From Devosia sp. (GTDB lineage Bacteria > Pseudomonadota > Alphaproteobacteria > Rhizobiales > Devosiaceae), in assembly GCA_028290245.1 (NCBI GenBank), contig JAQGKG010000270.1, forward strand, positions 1 through 6,541: 6,541 bases of DNA. The letters run 5' to 3'. Positions within the stretch are counted from its first letter, which is position 1. Each line of letters opens with the position of its first letter. Below, piece after piece: positions 1 through 6,339 of this stretch. The notes below the pieces were generated by a model. That model was not told where the DNA came from. It worked only from the letters and a program-made list of their open reading frames with translations, and did not search any database. The position numbers and the translations under genes are program-made.

Positions 1-2
1 TG

Positions 3-986
3 GGCAATGCCGGCACTGCGACTCGCTTTCTCACCGCTGCCGTGGCGACGGTCGATGGCGCGGTGATCGTGGATGGGGATGCGGAGATGCGCGTGCGTCC
101 CATCGGGCCGCTGGTGACGGCATTGCGCTCTCTCGGCCTGGACGCTGTCAGCCCGACCGGCTGCCCGCCGGTCACAGTTCACGGCAACGGCAGTTTCGGC
201 TCTGGACGCGTCGAGATCGATGGCGGCCTGTCCAGCCAATATGTGTCAGCCTTGCTGATGGCTGCGCCGATGGGGCACGGCCGGATTACCGTGGCGCTTA
301 CCGGCACGGACATTGGCGCGCGCGGGTATGTCGACCTAACACTGGCGGCCATGCGTAGCTTTGGCGCAATGGTGGAACAACTCGACGCCGGCACCTGGTT
401 GGTTCAGCCCACCGGTTACAAGGCCGCCGACCTGCTGATCGAGCCTGACGCGTCGGCTGCGACCTACTTGTGGGCCGCTGCGGCCCTCACTGGTGGCGAT
501 ATTGATCTTGGCGTTGCTGCGGACGCTTTCACCCAGCCCGACGCGCTGGCGCAGGCCGTAATCGCGCAATTCCCCAACATGCCGGCTGTCATCGACGGCT
601 CGCAAATGCAGGACGCTGTGCCCACGCTGGCCGTGCTTGCCGCCTTCAACAATACGCCGGTTCGTTTCGTCGACATTGCCAACCTGCGAGTCAAGGAAAC
701 CGACCGCATCCGCGCCATTGCCAATGAACTCAATCGCATTCTCCCGGGCCTTGTCACGGAAGAGGGCGATGATCTGGTGGTGGCCTCGGATCCCGATTTG
801 GCCCGCCGCAGCCAGCCAGCGCGCATCGTGACCTATCACGATCACCGCATCGCTATGAGCTTTGCACTGGCCGGCTTGAAACTTTCGGGCATCACTATTC
901 TCGACCCCGCATGCACCGGCAAGACTTGGCCTGAATATTGGGACATGCTCGCAGGGCTGGGCGTGCAGTTGCAGCCGGCAGCCTAG
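3..986 (+). CDS. aroA: EPSP synthase (3-phosphoshikimate 1-carboxyvinyltransferase), C-terminal ~327 residues, 5' truncated
   Basis: Cytoplasmic enzyme of the shikimate pathway that transfers the enolpyruvyl group of PEP to shikimate 3-phosphate. The reading frame is open from the first bases of the window. It begins at the PEP-site motif GNAGTATRFLTAA (E. coli equivalent NAGTAMRPL, residues 94-102), so roughly 90 N-terminal residues lie outside; the GTG at 42 is not a real start. Other family landmarks follow in order: RPIGPLVTALRSLG, SSQYVSALLMAAP (substrate-binding Ser-Ser-Gln), QDAVPTLAVLA (catalytic Asp region), VKETDRIRAIANEL (Lys-Glu-x-x-Arg), DHRIAMSFALAG and the C-terminal CTGKTWPEYWDML. 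The Gly in NAGTA marks a class I enzyme, not the CP4-like class II. Phe replaces the E. coli Pro101 position, and with CTGKTWP this recalls fungal AROM-type EPSPS. The TAG stop overlaps the stop of the converging GGDEF gene. The common aroA-cmk order is absent downstream. Confidence 0.96.
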   Translation, partial: GNAGTATRFLTAAVATVDGAVIVDGDAEMRVRPIGPLVTALRSLGLDAVSPTGCPPVTVHGNGSFGSGRVEIDGGLSSQYVSALLMAAPMGHGRITVALTGTDIGARGYVDLTLAAMRSFGAMVEQLDAGTWLVQPTGYKAADLLIEPDASAATYLWAAAALTGGDIDLGVAADAFTQPDALAQAVIAQFPNMPAVIDGSQMQDAVPTLAVLAAFNNTPVRFVDIANLRVKETDRIRAIANELNRILPGLVTEEGDDLVVASDPDLARRSQPARIVTYHDHRIAMSFALAGLKLSGITILDPACTGKTWPEYWDMLAGLGVQLQPAA

Positions 987-2047
987 GCGGCGGAGACGCC
1001 GGGAAGGGCTGACTGCAGCTCGCTGAGCTGGTTTTCGCTGTACACCTTGTTGCGGCCCGCATGCTTGGCCGCATAGAGGCAGCGGTCGGCGCGCTCAATC
1101 AGCGAGCCGGGCGTATCGCCAGGGCGATAGGCAGCAAGGCCGAACGAGGCCGTGATGCGGCCCAGCTTTTCATTGGTGGATCGCTTGAGCAGTTCCTTGG
1201 CCTGGATGGCCTTGCGGATATTTTCCGCGACGATGATGGCGCCTTCGAGATCGGTCGAGGGCAGGATGGCCACGAATTCCTCACCGCCGTAACGCGCCGC
1301 CAGGTCCTTGCCCTTGATGTTGGATTTCAACGTCATTGCGACCAACCGCAGTACCTGGTCGCCGGTCTGGTGCCCAAAACTGTCGTTGAAGTTCTTGAAG
1401 TGGTCGATGTCAATGATCATCAAGCATAGCGGTTCGCCAGTCGCGCTGGCGTCGGTAATTGCCGTGTCCATGCCTTCGTCGAAGCTTTTCCGATTGGCGA
1501 TCTTGGTCAGCGGATCCAGCATGGACTCGCGCCGCACATCGTCCAGATCACGCTGCAGCGAGGCGATGTCGTCGCGCGATGCTTCCAGCTTCTCTTCCAG
1601 GGAGATGTTGGTTGCCTGCATATTGCGGGTTTCAGCCAGCAGGCGGTCTGCTAGCGCCTTCATAGCCACTGGCGATATCTCGCGTGCCAGATCGCCGCTC
1701 GCGGTCTGCAGCGAGCCGGAATAGGCGTTGGCGGTGATCATGGCGCCGTGGATGGCTTCGTGCACAGCGTCGATCCGCGCATGCATGCGCTCGGACACCG
1801 CTGACATGCGGTCGTTGACGTCCGACTTCAGAAATTCGTTGTAAAGCGTCTCGGCCAGATTGGCGGAAGGCGTATTGCCGCTCCGGAAAATGGCGTTGAT
1901 GCGGTTGTTCAGGGTCGGGTTGACGCCCGTCGCATAGGTGAACAGAAGTTCGTAGAACTGTGGGTAAGGCGGGATTCCGCTGCGCTTGAGCAGATCGAAC
2001 GCCGAATTGGCATAGCCTAGCGCGCGATTGAATTCCTGATCAGACAC
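983..2047 (-). CDS. GGDEF-domain diguanylate cyclase, soluble, 354 aa
   Basis: Predicted to make cyclic di-GMP from two GTP, feeding the motile/sessile signalling network. Residues 1 to about 140 are a helical N-terminal region that I do not recognise as a named sensor; there is no signal peptide or membrane segment, so the protein should be cytoplasmic. Residues about 144-175 are charged and heptad-like, probably the dimerising coiled-coil stalk leading into the GGDEF domain at about 176-335. Seen there: DPLTKIANR at 178-186, the metal-binding DIDHFK at 213-218, the active-site GGEEF at 254-258 and ASFGLA at 300-305. The product-inhibition I-site, normally RxxD five residues before GGEEF, reads KGKD (245-248), so its key Arg is Lys. 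The GTG start at 2047 is supported by GAGGGA at 2057-2052, a few bases upstream. No EAL domain is present. The TAG stop shares bases 984-985 with the aroA stop. Activity is very likely; the input signal is unknown. Confidence 0.93.
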   Translation of the reverse strand: MSDQEFNRALGYANSAFDLLKRSGIPPYPQFYELLFTYATGVNPTLNNRINAIFRSGNTPSANLAETLYNEFLKSDVNDRMSAVSERMHARIDAVHEAIHGAMITANAYSGSLQTASGDLAREISPVAMKALADRLLAETRNMQATNISLEEKLEASRDDIASLQRDLDDVRRESMLDPLTKIANRKSFDEGMDTAITDASATGEPLCLMIIDIDHFKNFNDSFGHQTGDQVLRLVAMTLKSNIKGKDLAARYGGEEFVAILPSTDLEGAIIVAENIRKAIQAKELLKRSTNEKLGRITASFGLAAYRPGDTPGSLIERADRCLYAAKHAGRNKVYSENQLSELQSALPGVSAA

Positions 2048-2077
2048 CGCGTCCCTCGAGTGTCGTTACGTTCAGCC

Positions 2078-2098
2078 CGGTGCGCTACCAGCGCACCG
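2078..2098. other. Perfect 9-bp GC-rich hairpin between helicase and GGDEF genes
   Basis: CGGTGCGCT and AGCGCACCG are exact inverted repeats separated by a 3-nt ACC/GGT loop. The hairpin sits 30 nt upstream of the GGDEF GTG start and about 92 nt beyond the helicase stop. No T-run follows it on either strand, so it is not a canonical intrinsic terminator. It may be a transcription barrier behind the helicase gene, a 5'-UTR element of the cyclase mRNA, or an operator. The structure is seen directly; its function is unknown. The rest of this 143-nt spacer (2048-2190) holds no other gene or clear promoter that I can support. Confidence 0.55.
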
Positions 2099-2190
2099 AT
2101 TCCCTGTTTGATAGATACCGCTCGGGCGCGACAAAACACAACTGTATCAATGCAATAAAGCGACTTCGCCCACAGTCAATAGATGCAGAT

Positions 2191-3879
2191 CTAGTTGGAG
2201 ATGCGCGTTGGCCGCAACAAGAAGGCCGGGACCGGACCGTCGTTACCAAAAGGCGAGGTGCTGAAGGCTTCCGAATCATCGGCTTCGGCTTCGGCGCGCG
2301 TCTTGCCACGAGCCCGCGGAGGGCGTTGTGCGTTGCGGTCGGGCTTGGGTGCAGCCGCGACTGGCACTGCTTCCGGAGTAGCGACGGGTGCCTCTTCAGC
2401 GACTTCGGCGGCGCGTTCAACCGACTCGGCGACAGCCGCTGCTCCGGCTTCTGCCCGTGTCGTGCCGCGACGACGCTGATTGCGCTGGCCGCTTCGTGCT
2501 GTTGGTGCCGGAGCCGCGCCCGGCGCCTCCTCGGCTGGCGTTTCGACGGGTTCGGCTGCGACGGTGGCCACGGCTGTCGGACGAGTGCGCGACGGACGAG
2601 CCGCCGGGGCAGGAGTCGCCTCGGCATCGGCCCGGTTGCGCGGACCGCCGCGACGCGAGCGCGCCGGACGGGCAGGGCGCTCGGCGGCGCCTTCTTCATC
2701 TGCGGTGGCGGCCGGAGCGCTAGCTTGTGCAGCCTTGCCGGTCGTTTCTAGGTAATCGATTGGCTTCTGGATCAGCTTGAGGATTGCATCGAGATGCTTG
2801 CCATCGGCGGGTGCCACGAGTGTGTAGGCGACGCCTGAGCGACCAGCGCGGCCGGTGCGGCCGATACGGTGCACATAGTCTTCGGCATGCACGGGCACGT
2901 CAAAGTTGAACACATGGCTCACGGCCGGAATATCGAGACCGCGAGCGGCCACATCACTGGCCACCAGCAACGTCAGGCGATTGCCCTTGAAGGCGTCCAG
3001 CGTTTCGGTGCGGCTCTTCTGGTCCATGTCGCCATGCAGGCCACCGGCCGAGAAACCGTGCCGCTCTAGGGAGCGGGCCAGCGTCGCCACATCGCGTTTA
3101 CGATTGCAGAAGATGATCGCATTGGTCAGCCCAATGGCGCCGTGGATCAGGTCGCGCAGGGTGGCGCGTTTTTCTTCGGGCTTGGAGCCGACCTTGACCA
3201 GCTTCTGGTCGATCGTGTCGGCGGTGGATGCGGCGCGCGACACCTGCACGTGCACAGGATCCTTGAGGAACTTCTTGGTCAGCTTCTCGATCTGGGCATC
3301 CATCGTCGCCGAGAACAACATCGTCTGGCGACGCGGCGGCAGGCGATTGACGATCTTTTCGATGTCGTCGATGAAGCCCATGTCGAGCATGCGGTCGGCT
3401 TCGTCGATGACGAGGATTTCAACGCCGTTCAACATGATCTTGCCGCGCTCGATCTGGTCGAGCAGGCGGCCGGGGGTGGCGATCAATACGTCTACGCCGC
3501 GATCAAGCTTCTTGTTCTGGTCTTCGAAGGATACGCCGCCGATGATCAGCGCCATCGTCAGGCGATGGTTCTTGCCATACTTTTCGAAATTCTCGCTGAC
3601 CTGCGCCGCGAGTTCGCGCGTTGGTTCGAGAATGAGGGTGCGGGGCATACGGGCGCGGGCGCGGCCATTTTCCAGCAGATGCAGCATCGGCAGCACAAAG
3701 CTCGCCGTCTTGCCGGTGCCGGTCTGGGCTATGCCGATGACGTCCTTCTTTTCAAGGACGTGCGGGATGGCCTGGGCCTGGATTTCGGTCGGCGTCGTGT
3801 AGCCGGCTGCCGTGACGGCGTCGGTTACTTTGGTGGACAGGCCAAGCGCGGAAAAATCAGTCAAATTGGGTAATTCCAC
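2191..3879 (-). CDS. RhlE-type DEAD-box ATP-dependent RNA helicase, 562 aa, with low-complexity tail
   Basis: ATP-driven RNA unwinding/remodelling protein of the cytoplasm, the group involved in ribosome assembly, mRNA decay and cold adaptation. All core motifs are intact: Q motif around 9-39, motif I AQTGTGKT 51-58, Ia PTREL 86-90, Ib TPGRLLD 135-141, II DEAD 159-162, III SAT 190-192, IV IIFCNRK 255-261, V ASDVAARGLDIP 307-318, VI HRIGRTGRAGR 337-347. Residues from about 385 form a disordered Ala/Pro/Glu/Arg tail with repeated basic patches, ending in PAFLLRP (551-557), a terminal motif I recall from alphaproteobacterial RhlE proteins. The chosen start is GTG at 3879, directly preceded by an in-frame TGA, with no good Shine-Dalgarno sequence. 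An in-frame TTG at 3864, giving (M)TDFSALGL, is a realistic alternative. The gene follows parE on the same strand after 336 nt and may have its own promoter near 4123-4150. Helicase identity is certain; the RhlE subgroup is probable. Confidence 0.96.
   Translation of the reverse strand: MELPNLTDFSALGLSTKVTDAVTAAGYTTPTEIQAQAIPHVLEKKDVIGIAQTGTGKTASFVLPMLHLLENGRARARMPRTLILEPTRELAAQVSENFEKYGKNHRLTMALIIGGVSFEDQNKKLDRGVDVLIATPGRLLDQIERGKIMLNGVEILVIDEADRMLDMGFIDDIEKIVNRLPPRRQTMLFSATMDAQIEKLTKKFLKDPVHVQVSRAASTADTIDQKLVKVGSKPEEKRATLRDLIHGAIGLTNAIIFCNRKRDVATLARSLERHGFSAGGLHGDMDQKSRTETLDAFKGNRLTLLVASDVAARGLDIPAVSHVFNFDVPVHAEDYVHRIGRTGRAGRSGVAYTLVAPADGKHLDAILKLIQKPIDYLETTGKAAQASAPAATADEEGAAERPARPARSRRGGPRNRADAEATPAPAARPSRTRPTAVATVAAEPVETPAEEAPGAAPAPTARSGQRNQRRRGTTRAEAGAAAVAESVERAAEVAEEAPVATPEAVPVAAAPKPDRNAQRPPRARGKTRAEAEADDSEAFSTSPFGNDGPVPAFLLRPTRISN
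2200..2720 (-). repeat. Imperfect basic repeats in the helicase C-terminal tail
   Basis: Within the tail the pattern 'Arg-rich patch then R-A-E/D-A' recurs three times: RRGGPRNRADAEA (409-421), RRRGTTRAEAGA (469-480) and PRARGKTRAEAEA (521-533). Acidic Ala/Pro/Glu/Val-rich spacers separate them. Similar codon strings in the three copies suggest internal duplication. Alternating basic and acidic disordered segments are typical of RNA-binding extensions of DEAD-box proteins. This lies inside the helicase gene and is not a separate element. The limits given are approximate. Confidence 0.5.
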
Positions 3880-3887
3880 TCAGATAT

Positions 3888-4076
3888 GTGGCCCGGGGCC
3901 AAGTCCAGTCCGAGACATTCGAACGGGTGCGCCGGGGTCTTCAGCAGTGGACCGGAAAGTCGGTACGCGAACGCATCCACAACTGGGGGTTGGCCACCGG
4001 ACGACTGCAAGAACTGCTAGAGTACCGCAAGAAACCACGGAATGGCCCTGAGGCATATTCGGCGAAAACAGGCTGA
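3888..4076 (+). CDS. Possible small hypothetical protein (62 aa) or antisense artefact
   Basis: An open frame from GTG 3888 to TGA 4074-4076 encodes a basic, Trp-containing peptide with the central stretch GKSVRERIHNWGLATGRL. Its composition is more protein-like than the junk frames opposite it, but I do not recognise a family. There is no Shine-Dalgarno sequence before the GTG. The frame stays open upstream into the antisense of the helicase start, so the true start is undefined. It could be a real small gene, a decayed remnant, or chance in GC-rich leader DNA of the helicase. No function is proposed. Confidence 0.2.
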   Translation: MARGQVQSETFERVRRGLQQWTGKSVRERIHNWGLATGRLQELLEYRKKPRNGPEAYSAKTG

Positions 4077-4122
4077 ATTCAAAGAAACAGGCCGTCAGGC
4101 AGGAAATGCTCCAGCGGCGCGG

Positions 4123-4150
4123 ACCATATCGCAAAGGCCTTGTCTGTCAA
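4123..4150 (-). promoter_or_regulatory. Candidate sigma-70 promoter for the helicase gene
   Basis: On the minus strand a perfect -35 box TTGACA (4150-4145) is followed after 16 nt by TATGGT (4128-4123), matching 4 of 6 bases of TATAAT. It would start RNA near 4116, leaving a leader of about 237 nt before the helicase GTG. It lies 65 nt past the parE stop, in the right orientation to transcribe the helicase independently of parE. The boxes are seen; their use is inferred. The rest of the 3880-4215 gap shows no clear terminator and no tRNA. Confidence 0.4.
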
Positions 4151-4215
4151 CGCTTTTGGCGAGATTAGGGTTATTGAGCGCCCTCGGCCTCTCCTTTTGA
4201 GCGGCTTCTATAGTC

Positions 4216-6228
4216 TTAAACGTCCAGATCGGTCACGAATGCAGCGTTTTCATGGATGAAGTCGAAGCGGCCTTCGGGCTTAGTACCCATCAGCCGATCA
4301 ACGCTGATCCGTGTGGCTTCTAGGTCGTCACGCACCTTTATTTGAAGCAGCGTGCGGCTCTTTTTGGACATGGTGGTTTCGCGCAGATGCGCGAAGGGCA
4401 TTTCGCCAAGGCCTTTGAAGCGGGTCATGTCGACTTTGCTCTTGCCGGTGAATTCCGTTTCCATCAGCTCGACCCGGTGGGCATCGTCACGCGCATACAG
4501 CGTCTTGCTGCCCTGCGTCATGCGGTACAGCGGCGGCAGCGCGAGATACAGGTGCCCGCCATCGATCAGCTTGGGCATTTCCTGAAAGAAGAAGGTGATC
4601 AGCAGGGTCGCGATATGGGCGCCGTCGACGTCGGCGTCGGTCATGATGATGATCTTGTCGTAGCGCAGGTCGTCGTCGCTGTAGCGATCGCGCGTTCCGC
4701 AGCCCAGTGCCTGGATCAGGTCCGAGATGAGCTGGTTGGCCTGCATCTTCTCGCGGCTCGCTCCCGCTACGTTGAGGATTTTGCCACGCAAAGGCAGCAC
4801 TGCCTGGCTCTTGCGGTCGCGCGCCTGCTTGGCCGAGCCACCTGCCGAGTCACCCTCGACGATGAACAGTTCAGCGCCTTCCTTGGCGCCCTGCGAGCAA
4901 TCGGCCAGCTTGCCGGGCAGGCGCAGCTTGCGCGTGGCGCTGGCGCGATCGATCTCTTTTTCCTTGCGGCGGCGCAGACGTTCTTCGGCCCGCTCTACTG
5001 CCCAGTCCATCAGCTTGCCGGCCTGATTTGGCGATGATCCCAGCCAGTGGTCGAACGCATCGCGCAGGGCATTGTCAACAATGCGCGTGGCTTCGCCTGA
5101 TGCGAGCTTGTCCTTGGTCTGGCCGACGAACTCCGGCTCGCGCATGAAGACGCTGAGCATGGCGCTGCAATGGGCGAGTACGTCTTCCGCCGTCAACAGG
5201 GCGCCGTTCTTGTTTTTGGTCAGCTCAGCGTAGTTTTTCAGACCACGCAGGATGGCTGCGCGCAGTCCGGCCTCATGGGTGCCGCCATCGGGCGTTGGCA
5301 CGGTGTTGCAATAGGATGAGACGCCACCGTCGCCCAGCGTCCAGGCGATGGCCCATTCGACCGCGCCATGCGTGCCCGGCTTGCCGTGGCTGCCCGAGAA
5401 CAGCTCGTCGACGATGCGCGTTTCGCCCTCGATGCGGGCCGTCATGAAGTCCTTGAGACCATTGGGATAATGGAACACTGCCTTCGCCGGGGCGTCCTCG
5501 GTCACTAGGCTCTCGTCGCAGCTCCATCGCAGCTCGACGCCGGCGAAAAGATACGCCTTGGCGCGAGTCATGCGGTAGAGGCGGGCTGCAGAGAAATGGG
5601 CGTGATCGCCGAAAATCTGCGGATCGGGGTGGAAACGCGTGGTGGTACCGCGGCGATTTTGGACGCGGCCAAGGGCTTCGATCTCGCCTAACGGCTTGCC
5701 CCGCGAGAAGGCCAGGCGGTGCAGTTGCTGCTCGCGTGCGACCTCGACGATCAGGCTGTCGGACAGCGCATTGACCACTGAGACGCCGACGCCATGCAGG
5801 CCGCCTGAGGTTTCATAGGCCTTTGAGTCGAACTTGCCGCCCGCGTGGAGAACGGTGTGGACGATTTCGAGGGTCGAGCGGCCGGGGAATTTAGGGTGAT
5901 TTTCGACTGGAATGCCGCGGCCGTTGTCGGAGACCGTGAGGAAGCCGTCTTCGCCGAGGTGGACCTCGATGCGAGTGGCGTGGCCGGCGATGGCTTCGTC
6001 CATCGAGTTGTCGATGACTTCGGCGAACAGGTGGTGCAAGGCGTTAGCGTCGGTGCCGCCGATATACATGCCGGGGCGGCGTCGAACTGGCTCAAGTCCT
6101 TCCAGCACCTCAATATCCGCAGCAGTGTACGAGCCGGGAACGCTCACAGCCGCCTTGGGGGCAGGCTTGGCTGCCGCTGGCTTGATGCGTTCGGGTTCGG
6201 CGCCGAAAAGGTCTTCTGCGTTGGACAT
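4216..6228 (-). CDS. parE: DNA topoisomerase IV subunit B (ParE), 670 aa
   Basis: ATPase subunit of topoisomerase IV, which with ParC decatenates replicated chromosomes and relaxes supercoils; it is the target of aminocoumarins. The GHKL ATPase domain shows RPGMYIG 51-57, the catalytic/Mg region around E70 and N74 in AEVIDNSMDEA, DNGRGIP 101-107, the ATP-lid GGLHGVGVS 142-150 and the switch-lysine QTK 370-372. The TOPRIM domain shows EGDSAGGSAKQARDR 458-472, LPLRGKILNV 478-487 and DADVDGAHIA 531-540; RFKGLGEM follows at 603-610. The AHIA wording after the Asp cluster, the RFKGLGEM form and the short length favour ParE over GyrB. I chose ATG 6228 (MSNAEDLFGAEP) because it has a weak ACGGA site at a proper distance. 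The frame could extend to GTG 6333, but those 35 Arg-rich residues look non-coding and would cover palindromic regulatory DNA. A LexA-type box lies 112 nt upstream of the ATG. No parC is in the window. Confidence 0.95.
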   Translation of the reverse strand: MSNAEDLFGAEPERIKPAAAKPAPKAAVSVPGSYTAADIEVLEGLEPVRRRPGMYIGGTDANALHHLFAEVIDNSMDEAIAGHATRIEVHLGEDGFLTVSDNGRGIPVENHPKFPGRSTLEIVHTVLHAGGKFDSKAYETSGGLHGVGVSVVNALSDSLIVEVAREQQLHRLAFSRGKPLGEIEALGRVQNRRGTTTRFHPDPQIFGDHAHFSAARLYRMTRAKAYLFAGVELRWSCDESLVTEDAPAKAVFHYPNGLKDFMTARIEGETRIVDELFSGSHGKPGTHGAVEWAIAWTLGDGGVSSYCNTVPTPDGGTHEAGLRAAILRGLKNYAELTKNKNGALLTAEDVLAHCSAMLSVFMREPEFVGQTKDKLASGEATRIVDNALRDAFDHWLGSSPNQAGKLMDWAVERAEERLRRRKEKEIDRASATRKLRLPGKLADCSQGAKEGAELFIVEGDSAGGSAKQARDRKSQAVLPLRGKILNVAGASREKMQANQLISDLIQALGCGTRDRYSDDDLRYDKIIIMTDADVDGAHIATLLITFFFQEMPKLIDGGHLYLALPPLYRMTQGSKTLYARDDAHRVELMETEFTGKSKVDMTRFKGLGEMPFAHLRETTMSKKSRTLLQIKVRDDLEATRISVDRLMGTKPEGRFDFIHENAAFVTDLDV

Positions 6229-6243
6229 GCACATTCCGTCTTG

Positions 6244-6262
6244 CGCCCGAATCGGGCGTTTT
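6244..6262. other. Hairpin abutting the parE ribosome-binding site
   Basis: CGCCCGA and TCGGGCG flank a single A, which in RNA would fold as a stem of about five GC pairs with a 5-nt loop. It ends about 15 nt upstream of the parE ATG, just beside the weak ribosome-binding site. On the plus strand it is followed by TTTT and so resembles a weak terminator, but no known plus-strand gene runs into it. As part of the parE leader it could tune translation. The structure is seen; its role is inferred. Confidence 0.35.
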
Positions 6263-6296
6263 CGCCTTCTAGCATATCCTAGAGGTTTGCCGAGCC

Positions 6297-6334
6297 GGGC
6301 AGGGAACCTGCCCACAGATGTGGAGTTCTCCACA
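6297..6334. repeat. Cluster of three overlapping palindromes upstream of parE
   Basis: Three inverted repeats overlap within 38 bp: GGGCAGG-gaa-CCTGCCC (6297-6313), CCACA-ga-TGTGG (6312-6323) and TGTGGAG-tt-CTCCACA (6319-6334). The right arm includes TTCTCCACA (6326-6334), one base from the DnaA-box consensus TTATCCACA. The cluster is 6 bp from the SOS box, in the divergent region between parE and the secreted-protein gene, as expected for operator DNA. The repeats are exact; the binding protein is unknown. Confidence 0.55.
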
Positions 6335-6339
6335 AAACT

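Noticed and set aside
336..845. Minus-strand open frames inside aroA
   Set aside because: The aroA frame is intact with all family motifs; these are shadows.
2080..2751. Long plus-strand open frame opposite the helicase tail
   Set aside because: Arg/Cys/Gly-rich shadow of the GC-rich Ala/Pro/Arg tail; no start signal and no family resemblance.
2906..3873. Two long plus-strand open frames opposite the helicase core
   Set aside because: They mirror the intact DEAD-box coding frame; their composition is typical of antisense translation.
3901..3950. tRNA-like ATTCGAAC in the parE-helicase gap
   Set aside because: No acceptor stem, anticodon arm or CCA end can be built around it.
4150..4215. 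Intrinsic terminator after parE
   Set aside because: The GC-rich stretch near 4177-4196 forms only short mismatched stems and has no T-tract on the minus strand.
4342..5037. 231-codon plus-strand open frame within parE
   Set aside because: Antisense shadow of the TOPRIM region of parE; no ribosome-binding site and His/Gln/Arg-rich composition.
6229..6333. Extending parE upstream to GTG 6333 (705 aa)
   Set aside because: The extra 35 residues are Arg-rich with no family character, lack a ribosome-binding site and overlap the palindrome cluster and hairpin. MSNAEDLF at 6228 is the natural start.
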